This document shows, one piece after another, positions 17,304 through 24,309 of a stretch of DNA of 64,000 nucleotides. Under the pieces are notes generated by a model. The model did not search any database. It was not told the DNA's origin and saw only the letters and a program-made list of their open reading frames with translations. Position numbers and translations under genes: made by a program. Every line of letters begins with the position of its first letter. The stretch's first letter is position 1. Source of the stretch: an uncultured Oscillospiraceae bacterium (lineage in GTDB: Bacteria > Bacillota > Clostridia > Oscillospirales > Oscillospiraceae); contig CAKTKC010000016.1 in NCBI GenBank assembly GCA_934569225.1, positions 8,205 through 72,204 of the forward strand, read 5' to 3'.

Positions 17304-17691
17304 GGAAGCTCTGATTAAATCGACAAGAGCTGACAGCGAGAGATTTTTCGCCAGATGAAGGTATTAAAAGTGGAGGAATACTTTATGTACCCGCAGGGGG
17401 TATGCCGCATCCGTAAGCCGGCTTGCGCCGGCAACGGCTGCGCTATATTTCCCACTTTTAATACTATTTCCTGATTAAAATCTTAATTTTAATCAGGAAG
17501 GCATCGCCTGAAGGCGCTGCCTGTTTTGTGATTTATAAGGAAAGAAATCACAAAACAAGTCTCATATGAACTCCATGCCCTTCAGGCAATTAAAATCTTT
17601 TTTAAAGATTTTAATTGGAGTTCAGTATAATACCGCACAGCTGGGGAAAAAGATCCGCTGCTCAGCCGAAGGCGATTTATTCAGAGGTTCC
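17304..17691. mobile_element. 388-bp MITE-like palindromic element
   Basis: The outer ends are imperfect inverted repeats: GGAAGCTCTGATTAAATCG on the left (17304-17322) against the reverse complement of 17673-17691, with similarity continuing through GAGCTGA...AGATTTTTCGCCAG. Inside are further exact hairpins: 17361-17373 with 17452-17464, 17417-17422 with 17427-17432, and three AT-rich stems around 17470-17500, 17523-17556 and 17588-17616. There is no convincing open reading frame. This is the form of a non-autonomous element. It abuts the TAA stop of the neighbouring gene. Confidence 0.65.
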
Positions 17692-17692
17692 C

Positions 17693-18292
17693 TTATCGCC
17701 GTCCAAGATAGCGGCACACATGGCTGCGGTACGCCTGATACGGCGCACCAAATACGTTCGTCAGATACCGTTCCTCCTGCAAAATCTGCAGGTGGAGCAT
17801 GACCATTGCAAACAGAGAAAAGGCCAGCGTCAGCAGATTTCCGTACATCAGCAGCACCCCCACATATTGCAGATCAAAGCCCAGGAAAGCCGGATTGCGG
17901 CTGTAGCGGTAAATGCCGGTGGTGACCAGCTCGGTCTTGTCCTTGTCGGGGATCCCCGCCCGCCAGCTGTCCTTCATGCACAGAACGGAGAGCAGGAAAA
18001 TCAGGTTGCCCAGCATTCCGATGCAGAAGCCGGTGAACCGCGCGTTTGCAGGCAGGCAGCTCCAGCCCAGCGCAATGGACAGCAGCTGAGCCGCCGGTGC
18101 GCCGAGGGTCGCAATGCCCATCAGCATCTCTATGGTGTGGAGAGTCTTTTCTTTTCTGCGCCCGATCTGGTGGGTGCGGATGCCATGGCGCTTCTGCGCC
18201 AGCATCTTGCTGAAGTAAATGCCGTAAAAAATCGCCAGAACGGCCAGCGCGAGCCACATGTAGGGCAGTTTTTCTTCCAGTGGACAGTTCAT
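17693..18292 (-). CDS. ICMT/PEMT-family membrane methyltransferase-like protein
   Basis: A 199-residue membrane protein with four or five hydrophobic segments and the C-terminal signature of the isoprenylcysteine carboxyl methyltransferase / phospholipid methyltransferase family: GIYRYSRNPAFLG, then LQEERYL and a final YQAYR motif. Family members use S-adenosylmethionine to methylate membrane-bound substrates; the bacterial substrate is usually unknown. The start at 18292 overlaps the stop of the preceding gene (ATGA). It is last in a three-gene operon. Its stop codon is the last base triplet before a MITE-like element. Confidence 0.8.
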   Translation of the reverse strand: MNCPLEEKLPYMWLALAVLAIFYGIYFSKMLAQKRHGIRTHQIGRRKEKTLHTIEMLMGIATLGAPAAQLLSIALGWSCLPANARFTGFCIGMLGNLIFLLSVLCMKDSWRAGIPDKDKTELVTTGIYRYSRNPAFLGFDLQYVGVLLMYGNLLTLAFSLFAMVMLHLQILQEERYLTNVFGAPYQAYRSHVCRYLGRR

Positions 18293-19215
18293 TGCGTTTC
18301 TCCTTTGATGCACTTGTACGTGCCTTCTCTGCACCGCACACTGCGAAGTGCCGTGTGGGTAATTCCCAGAAGTTCATCCATCTCTTCGGCAGCGTTTTCA
18401 TAGACGCTGTTCTGATGATGAACAAGAATGTAATCCGCCTCTTTGATCTTCCCCGCCGCCTCCATGCAGAAGCTGCGCACAGGCGCGGCCAGCGCGAACA
18501 CCCAGATGGGCGAGCAGATGGTCACGTGGGCATAGCGGGACACATCCACAGCGATGGGCGCAATGGGCATCGGCCATTTGTGCATCCCGTAGCGGCCGCA
18601 CCACCAGAAGCCCAGCGTTCCCTCCGTCCGTTCGGTGGCGGTTATCTCGTACACCGCCCCACCGGTGCGGTTCGCTTCCTCGTAGGCCAGCTTCCGCCCA
18701 TAGCCCATGCGGGAAAAGAACACCACCAGCCGCTCCGGGTTCGTGCCGATGTCCGGATAGTCGGCAATGTCCACCCGGAACGCTTCCTGCTTCTCAAACA
18801 CCCACGCGGCATAGCCGGTGGCCGCCTGCGCCAGGCCGAAGATGAAGTAGCTCGTGGACATGAAATTCAGCGGGAACATGTAGAACTGAATACATATCCA
18901 CAGCATCAGCGTCACGCCGAACACGCCCCCCAGCACCACACCGGCGTGCTTTTTTGCCAGCAGCAGCCCCGCTGCCGTCAGGTTGGTCAGGCCGTTCACG
19001 ATCAGTAGCGCCCAGCCGGAAAAGGTAAAATCCTGAAAAACCACATCCGCGAAGGGCAGCACCTGAAAGTAAGGCAGCATGGCGTCCATGCCCAGGCTCT
19101 TTCCGCTGGGGTCCAGCAGCATTCCCAGTGCCCCCGCCACGGCCCCAAGGCCGATGAACAGCGTCCAGAAAATCAGGATGCGCCGGGCTGTACAAAATCT
19201 CGATTTTTGCTTCAT
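18289..19215 (-). CDS. Membrane domain fused to a flavodoxin-like domain
   Basis: A 308-residue two-part protein. Residues 10-140 contain four to five hydrophobic helices; residues 160-300 are a flavodoxin-like fold with the FMN phosphate-loop region FFSRMGYG at 166-173, CSPIWVFALAAP near the isoalloxazine loop and YILVHHQ in the last strand. It is predicted to be a membrane-tethered electron carrier or sensor. The start at 19215 follows GAGGAAGAG; the longer reading frame adds an implausible N-terminus. It starts 10 bases after the CmpB-like gene and overlaps the methyltransferase-like gene by 4 bases. Confidence 0.75.
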   Translation of the reverse strand: MKQKSRFCTARRILIFWTLFIGLGAVAGALGMLLDPSGKSLGMDAMLPYFQVLPFADVVFQDFTFSGWALLIVNGLTNLTAAGLLLAKKHAGVVLGGVFGVTLMLWICIQFYMFPLNFMSTSYFIFGLAQAATGYAAWVFEKQEAFRVDIADYPDIGTNPERLVVFFSRMGYGRKLAYEEANRTGGAVYEITATERTEGTLGFWWCGRYGMHKWPMPIAPIAVDVSRYAHVTICSPIWVFALAAPVRSFCMEAAGKIKEADYILVHHQNSVYENAAEEMDELLGITHTALRSVRCREGTYKCIKGETQ

Positions 19216-19225
19216 AGTCTCTTCC

Positions 19226-19765
19226 TCAATATGTAATGGGCGTCCGGCACAGGGCGCTGACAATGCAGTCCGTCAGGAGCAGCGCTGCCAGCAGGGAGCA
19301 CCCGCCGTAAACCGCCCTCCTGCTCAGCCTGCCCATCACCCGCTCCGTGGAAGGCTCGATCAGATAGTGGAACACCAGCCCCAGCAGGGCGAAGCTCACC
19401 ACACTGCGGACGCAGATGATCCCGCTGATATTCCCGAACAGCCCCCGGTAATCCCACAGTCTCAGGTCAAAGCAGTGAATCGCGATCCAGCCGATGATGT
19501 ATTCCACAACGCCGGTGATCCCCGCGCTGAGCAGGAACAGGACGGCCGGATTTCTCTTAAAGGGCTTCATGGCGTAGATGCCCAGCGCGCCGACGCCGTA
19601 GATCGGAAGCCAGGGGCCGTACAGAATCCCCCGGTTCCGGAGCATCCCCTCCGTATACCAGTAGAAAATTTCTTCGTAAACCCACCCGGTCAGGCAGCCG
19701 ATGAGAAAAATCACAAACAGATAGCACAGCCGGTTTGTCAGTTCTCTTCTATCCAGTGTCAGCAT
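19226..19765 (-). CDS. CmpB-type membrane protein (putative ABC transporter permease family)
   Basis: A 179-residue membrane protein with about five helices and the family signature GCLTGWVYEE followed by RNRGILYGPWLPIYG, which marks the ABC_trans_CmpB domain family common in Firmicutes. Despite the family name no ATPase is linked here and the role is unknown. The start at 19765 follows AAAGGAAAG. It heads the operon with the membrane-flavodoxin and methyltransferase-like genes. Confidence 0.82.
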   Translation of the reverse strand: MLTLDRRELTNRLCYLFVIFLIGCLTGWVYEEIFYWYTEGMLRNRGILYGPWLPIYGVGALGIYAMKPFKRNPAVLFLLSAGITGVVEYIIGWIAIHCFDLRLWDYRGLFGNISGIICVRSVVSFALLGLVFHYLIEPSTERVMGRLSRRAVYGGCSLLAALLLTDCIVSALCRTPITY

Positions 19766-20066
19766 AGTCTTCTTTCCTTTCGTGAGATATTGTACAGGAA
19801 ATGCGCCGGTTTCTATAGGCCGGTTTTGCATCCGAATGTGTCAATTTTATAGATATTATACACCACACCCAGGAAATGCGGAAGGGCGCGTTCCTTAAAA
19901 TTGCATTAAGTCTGCCGCGGGCACAGTGTTCGTGATTTTGCACAATTTTCAGTTCCTTCTTTCGGCAATGTCCCTAAAGATGGCACCGGTGCGGTAGTAT
20001 CCGCACCATGACAAAATGCCGCGAAAGGCGATACCCGGCCAAAGTGACCGGGTATCGCCTTTTTCA
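19766..20066. other. Intergenic region between CmpB-like operon and anti-sigma gene
   Basis: About 300 bases without a gene. It contains a minus-strand TATAAT at 19855-19860 that may drive the CmpB operon, although the -35 is poor. At 20024-20062 there is a perfect 15-bp hairpin (20024-20038 with 20048-20062) flanked by T/A runs that can terminate the anti-sigma transcript. The rest is AT-rich and shows nothing I can name. Confidence 0.6.
20024..20065. terminator. Terminator after the ECF sigma/anti-sigma operon
   Basis: A perfect 15-bp stem with a 9-base loop just beyond the anti-sigma stop. The T-run is better on the plus strand (TTTTT) than on the minus strand (TTT). Confidence 0.65.
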
Positions 20067-21671
20067 TCAGTCCAGCGGGAACTCCCTGACCGGCTTCATT
20101 TCCAGGGAGATACGGGGGAAGGATGCCATAATCTCCTTGGCGCGCTCCTCCGTGATCTGCGTTATCTCCGTTCCGCTTTCAAAGTCTTTCAGCATCCACG
20201 ATTCGTAATAGACATCGTAGTACACCTCCAGAATAGAGCTGAACTCCGTGCCGCTGCCCAGACGGTGGTAGTAGTGGTATGGTTGTCCGGACAGGAAAAC
20301 GTAATCCTCATATACGTTTCCCTCACACAGATATCCCTCGTACCAGCTTCCCATGAATCCGGCGGTTTTTCCGTCCTGCATCGTCCAGATTTCATTGATA
20401 TGTCCGTCTCTGCCGAGAATCAGCTCCTCCTGACCGTCGCCGTTGACATCCCTGAGGGTGTACTCCATGGTATCCCAGAAATTCTCATAGGTAAGATTGC
20501 AGTTTTCCACGAAGTAAGCTTCATTGTCCCGCATCCGCTGAATCAGGCCGGCATAGCTGTCCTGCCGGGTATTTTCTTCATACTTACGCTGGCGCTCCGC
20601 TTCGGCCACGGGGTCTATCACGATCGCTTCCTGACTCTGCCATACTTCCTCCAGCTGCTTTTGGAGTGCTGCCATGTCCTCCACCGGGTTCGGCTTTACC
20701 GAATAATTCAGCGCCTGGGCGATCAATTTCATATCCCCCCGGGTCATGACGTCGCCGGGGTTTGCCCATTCCGCGCCCACCTTGCTGATTGTGATGTTGA
20801 TAAAGGCGTCCTCCCTGTCGCACAGGATATAAGCGTCGCCGCCCTTGTCATTGACGATCAGGACATTCGTCCCGTCGGGCAAAGTCTCATTCCACTGCTG
20901 AACGTTTTCGCCGTCCCCGATGATGAGATAGCGGGTGCAGAAATAGGCCTTGTCGTGATAATCATAGGTCAGCATGAAGGAAAATTCCTGCGTCGCGCTC
21001 GGATTGGTCAGCGTCGCATTGTAGGACGCATTGAAATTACCGCACTGCTCGATTCTGGTGCCCCCCAATTCCACTTCCAATCCGGCGTTTTCCTTCACCA
21101 CGCTGTTAAAATCCAGAATCTGTTCCAGAACGCTGGTGTCATTGCCCTGATAAACGGCGGTATCCCCTGCCAGCTTCAAATCGTATTTCTCACAGATTTC
21201 ATCGATTTTGTCCAGCATCTCCGTGGTATAGGCGTAGTAGCTGTTGTACTCCGCCGGCAGCTGGAAGTCTCCCGCGGTCTTCAATAGAGACTGGTCAGGG
21301 TCGTAGCTCTGCTGGAAATCCATCCACTCCTGAGCGGCGAGCTGGTTTTTGCTTCCCTCCGGCCCCGCCACGGAAATGTACTGCTTGATCTTCTCAGTGG
21401 GGGGAATGGTGCTGCCGTCCTTTTCGTAGCGCATATTCTGGGTATAGGTTTCCTCGCCGATTTTCAGCGACTGTAAATGCAGCGCATACGCGACCCCGCA
21501 GCCCACCAGCATCAGCAGCATGGCGATAACGGCGGCAATGAGCCATATTTTCCGCCCGGGCATCCGTTTGGAGTTCCGCACGACCTTTTCAGGACGCACA
21601 TCTTCTTCGGATTCTGCAATGTACTTCCGGTCAATGTAGCTCAGACCGATCAGAATGTTTTTTCCGTTCAT
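20067..21671 (-). CDS. Membrane-bound anti-sigma/ECF-associated protein
   Basis: A 534-residue single-pass protein encoded directly after an ECF sigma factor with an ATGA overlap. The short cytoplasmic N-terminus (ILIGLSYIDRKYIAES, about residues 6-21) matches the small sigma-binding segment found in clostridial ECF partners, the membrane helix is at about 41-65, and the rest is extracytoplasmic. Near residues 405-417 DVNGDGQEELILG is an FG-GAP/EF-hand-like calcium-binding repeat. It probably holds the sigma factor until an envelope signal or ligand is sensed. The large external domain is otherwise unfamiliar. Confidence 0.75.
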   Translation of the reverse strand: MNGKNILIGLSYIDRKYIAESEEDVRPEKVVRNSKRMPGRKIWLIAAVIAMLLMLVGCGVAYALHLQSLKIGEETYTQNMRYEKDGSTIPPTEKIKQYISVAGPEGSKNQLAAQEWMDFQQSYDPDQSLLKTAGDFQLPAEYNSYYAYTTEMLDKIDEICEKYDLKLAGDTAVYQGNDTSVLEQILDFNSVVKENAGLEVELGGTRIEQCGNFNASYNATLTNPSATQEFSFMLTYDYHDKAYFCTRYLIIGDGENVQQWNETLPDGTNVLIVNDKGGDAYILCDREDAFINITISKVGAEWANPGDVMTRGDMKLIAQALNYSVKPNPVEDMAALQKQLEEVWQSQEAIVIDPVAEAERQRKYEENTRQDSYAGLIQRMRDNEAYFVENCNLTYENFWDTMEYTLRDVNGDGQEELILGRDGHINEIWTMQDGKTAGFMGSWYEGYLCEGNVYEDYVFLSGQPYHYYHRLGSGTEFSSILEVYYDVYYESWMLKDFESGTEITQITEERAKEIMASFPRISLEMKPVREFPLD

Positions 21672-22222
21672 ACCTGAATTCCCTCCTGTTCCAGATAGGT
21701 GCACAGCTTCGCCCGGGTGCGGCTGAGCTGCATTTTGACTTTGCTCTGGGTGATGCCGTACCGCTGGGCGATTTCCGCAATGGTATCCACATGCCAGTAC
21801 CGCCGCAGGAAAATCATCCGCGTCTCTTTGGGCAGACTTTCCAAAAAAGCGTTCAGCACCTGCCCCAGCTCCTTTGCTTCCAGCTCCCTGTCCCGGCTGG
21901 TATCCGGGATGCACAGCTCCATCTCGTCTGTCAGGGCGACGACCTCGGCGTTCCGCTTGGCCGCCCGGTTCCAGTCGACCTTGTGGAACGAGAGATGGCG
22001 GCAGATTGAAGCGATGAAGGCGTAAAAGCAGACGGGACGCTGGGGCGGAATGACTTCCCAGGTTTTCATGTAGGTGTCGCTTACGCTTTCTTCCGCATCC
22101 TCAAAATTGTTCAGGATCTTGTTTGCCAGGAAGCGGAGTTTTCTTCCGTAGGCCGCGTCCGTCTCGGCAATGGCGTCTTCATTTCTCGCCCAGAACAGGT
22201 CGATGATCTTTGCGTCTTCCAT
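21668..22222 (-). CDS. ECF-family RNA polymerase sigma factor
   Basis: A 184-residue sigma-70 family protein with region 2 at about residues 20-80 (NFEDAEESVSDTYMKTW) and region 4 at about 125-180 (AEIAQRYGITQSKVKMQLSRTR). It directs RNA polymerase to stress or envelope promoters. The ATG at 22222 (MEDAKIIDLF) fits the usual family start; a GTG at 22231 is also possible. It is translationally coupled to its membrane partner. A candidate autoregulated promoter lies upstream at 22262-22286. Confidence 0.92.
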   Translation of the reverse strand: MEDAKIIDLFWARNEDAIAETDAAYGRKLRFLANKILNNFEDAEESVSDTYMKTWEVIPPQRPVCFYAFIASICRHLSFHKVDWNRAAKRNAEVVALTDEMELCIPDTSRDRELEAKELGQVLNAFLESLPKETRMIFLRRYWHVDTIAEIAQRYGITQSKVKMQLSRTRAKLCTYLEQEGIQV

Positions 22223-22261
22223 GAGGTTCACATCCTTTCCTTTTGTTCCTCACCCTGATAG

Positions 22262-22286
22262 TACGAAATCCGCAGGGAAACGTCAC
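22262..22286 (-). promoter_or_regulatory. Possible ECF-type autoregulated promoter
   Basis: On the minus strand GTGACGT (22280-22286) is followed after 14 bases by CGTA (22262-22265), similar to ECF -35/-10 pairs with a CGT-type -10. There is no good sigma-A promoter in this gap. The call is an inference from position and sequence. Confidence 0.35.
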
Positions 22287-22390
22287 AAAAACGGAAAAAC
22301 AAAGTCCGTTCCCGGACATTATGCCCCATGCGGTTCGGAAAGGCAACAGAAAAATGAAGCCGGCCTCTTTCTTTTTTCCGAAAAAGGTGG

Positions 22391-22396
22391 TATGAT
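22391..22396 (+). promoter_or_regulatory. Probable -10 of the buk promoter
   Basis: TATGAT, 52 bases upstream of the butyrate kinase start. The -35 region (22368-22373) matches poorly, so this is tentative. Confidence 0.35.
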
Positions 22397-22447
22397 AGTG
22401 AAAAAAAGCGGCTCGCGCCGCCGATTTACGCAAAGAAGGTTATCGCC

Positions 22448-23563
22448 ATGAACGCCCCCATAAAAATGCTGGTCATCAATCCCGGCTCCACCTCCACCAA
22501 GGTCAGCTATTTTGAAGACGAGAAGAACATCTACACCGAGAGCATCTTCCACGATGCCCCGGAGCTGCTGAAATACCCCACCACCAACGACCAGATGCCC
22601 ATGCGCAAGCAGGTACTGCTTACCTTTCTGCAATCCCACGGCATGACCCCCGCCGACATGGACGTGTTTATCGGCCGGGGCGGCTGCGCCTATTCTCAGG
22701 CCGCCGGAGTCATGGAGATCGACGAGCGGCTGGTGCGAGACACCGCCGCCGACAAGGGCGGCAGCGACCACCCGGCGAAGCTGGGCGTCATGCTGGCCTA
22801 CGAGCTGGGCTGCGAGTACCGCAAGCCCATGTACACCGTGAACCCCACCAATGTAGACGAGCTGTGGGATTATGCCCGTCTCACCGGCATTGCGGGGCTT
22901 TACCGCCGTGCCCAGACCCATGTGCTGAACCAGAAGGGCATAGCCGCCATTCACGCGAAAAAGCTGGGCAAGCGCTATGAGGAACTGAACCTGATCGTCT
23001 GCCACGTGGACGGCGGCATCACCGTCACCGCCCATAAGGCCGGGCGCATGGTGGACAGCACCGAGGGCGCCGGCGGCGACGGTCCCTTCACTCCCACCCG
23101 TCTCGGCTCCATCCCGGTGATGGAGGTGCTGCAATATCTGGACGAGGGACACACCACCGCCCAGATGCGCTCCATGCTCTCCCGCTCCGGCGGCTTTGTC
23201 AGCCACTTTGGAACCTCCGACGCGGCCAAGGTTCACGCCCTGGTGGAAGCCGGGGACAAAAAAGCCGTGACCGTCTGGAACGCCATGATCTACCAGCTGT
23301 GCAAATCCATCGGCGGCATGGCGGCGGTGCTGGAGGGCAGGGTGGACGGCATTCTGCTCACCGGCGGTCTGATGCGCTACGACGATATCTTAAAGGGCGT
23401 AGAGCAGCGCTGCGGCTGGATCGCGCCGATCACCGTCTACCCCGGCGAGTGCGAGCAGGAAGCCATGGCGGACGCCGTTCTGGAAGTGCTCCGGGGTCAG
23501 CGGAAGGCCAACCGCTACACCGGCGTCCCCGTCTTCCGGGGTTTCGACTGGGATAAGAAATAA
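22448..23563 (+). CDS. buk: Butyrate kinase
   Basis: A 371-residue ASKHA-superfamily acyl kinase. It interconverts butyryl phosphate plus ADP and butyrate plus ATP, the energy-yielding last step of butyrate formation (or the first of butyrate uptake). Motifs include the phosphate-binding NPGSTSTK near residues 11-18, GRGGCAYSQAAG, the HVDGGIT strand and GDGPFTPTRLG. It is slightly longer than the typical 355-360 residues. AAGAAGG precedes the ATG. No phosphotransbutyrylase gene is in this window, so the partner enzyme must be elsewhere. A TetR gene follows after 30 bases, possibly in the same transcript. Confidence 0.93.
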   Translation: MNAPIKMLVINPGSTSTKVSYFEDEKNIYTESIFHDAPELLKYPTTNDQMPMRKQVLLTFLQSHGMTPADMDVFIGRGGCAYSQAAGVMEIDERLVRDTAADKGGSDHPAKLGVMLAYELGCEYRKPMYTVNPTNVDELWDYARLTGIAGLYRRAQTHVLNQKGIAAIHAKKLGKRYEELNLIVCHVDGGITVTAHKAGRMVDSTEGAGGDGPFTPTRLGSIPVMEVLQYLDEGHTTAQMRSMLSRSGGFVSHFGTSDAAKVHALVEAGDKKAVTVWNAMIYQLCKSIGGMAAVLEGRVDGILLTGGLMRYDDILKGVEQRCGWIAPITVYPGECEQEAMADAVLEVLRGQRKANRYTGVPVFRGFDWDKK

Positions 23564-23593
23564 CAACCTTCCCCCCGTTAAAAGGAGACTGTT

Positions 23594-24172
23594 ATGCCTC
23601 AATTTACCAAATACGCGCTGGAAAATTCCCTGAAAAAGCTGCTTCTGCAAAAGCCGCTGAACAAGATCACCATCAACGACATCACCGAGGACTGCGGCAT
23701 CAACCGCATGACCTTCTACTACCATTTCAGGGACATCTACGATCTGGTGGAATGGGTGTGCATGGAGGACGCCAAGAAGGCGCTGGCGGACAATAAAACC
23801 TACGAGACCTGGCAGCAGGGCTTTGTCCGTATCTTTGATGCCGTCCGGGAGAACAAGCCCTTCATCATGAACGTCTACCGCTGCGTCAGCCGGGAGCAGG
23901 TGGAAAAATACCTGACGCCCCTGACGGACAATCTTCTGATGGGCGTGATCAACGAGCTGTCGGCGGGGATGGTCGTCCGCGCCGAGGACAAAGCCTTTAT
24001 TGCGCAGGTCTATTCCTACGCCTTTGTGGGGCTGATGCTGGACTGGATCAAGGACGAGATGAAGCAGGAGCCGGAAGCGCTGGTAAGTCGGTTCGCCCTG
24101 GTGATTCAGGACGATATTTCCTGCGCGCTGAACCGGTTCCGAGTGGACGCTGCATCAAATCCCGCGGATTGA
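23594..24172 (+). CDS. TetR-family regulator (DhaS-like)
   Basis: A 192-residue regulator. The N-terminal TetR helix-turn-helix (residues 8-55) contains ITINDITEDCGINRMTFYYH, and the C-terminal ligand/dimer domain resembles the DhaS/TetR_C type common in Firmicutes. AAAGGAGA precedes the ATG. It lies between buk and oleate hydratase and ends in a terminator; oleate hydratase has its own promoter 60 bases downstream. The most likely target is that gene, with a fatty acid as inducer, but this is inference from position. Confidence 0.85.
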   Translation: MPQFTKYALENSLKKLLLQKPLNKITINDITEDCGINRMTFYYHFRDIYDLVEWVCMEDAKKALADNKTYETWQQGFVRIFDAVRENKPFIMNVYRCVSREQVEKYLTPLTDNLLMGVINELSAGMVVRAEDKAFIAQVYSYAFVGLMLDWIKDEMKQEPEALVSRFALVIQDDISCALNRFRVDAASNPAD

Positions 24173-24190
24173 TAAAATTTCAGACACTTT

Positions 24191-24234
24191 TGCCTCCGTG
24201 ATGAAATCTTCATCACGGAGGCATTTCTGTTTAT
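24191..24234 (+). terminator. Terminator after the TetR gene
   Basis: A perfect 15-bp stem (24191-24205 with 24209-24223) with loop ATC is followed by TTTCTGTTTATT. Confidence 0.8.
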
Positions 24235-24262
24235 TGTAAAAAGTGGGTTCCGGACATACAAT
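24234..24262 (+). promoter_or_regulatory. Promoter of the oleate hydratase gene
   Basis: TTGTAA (24234-24239) and TACAAT (24257-24262) with a 17-bp spacer, 48 bases before the start codon. Confidence 0.6.
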
Positions 24263-24309
24263 AGGGCCACCGAAAGGCAAATGAACGATTTTACGAAGGA
24301 GTTGCTATT

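Noticed and set aside
16430-17314. A plus-strand gene opposite the ABC ATPase and the unknown anchored protein
   Set aside because: The frame overlaps two minus-strand genes with good ribosome sites and shows no domain.
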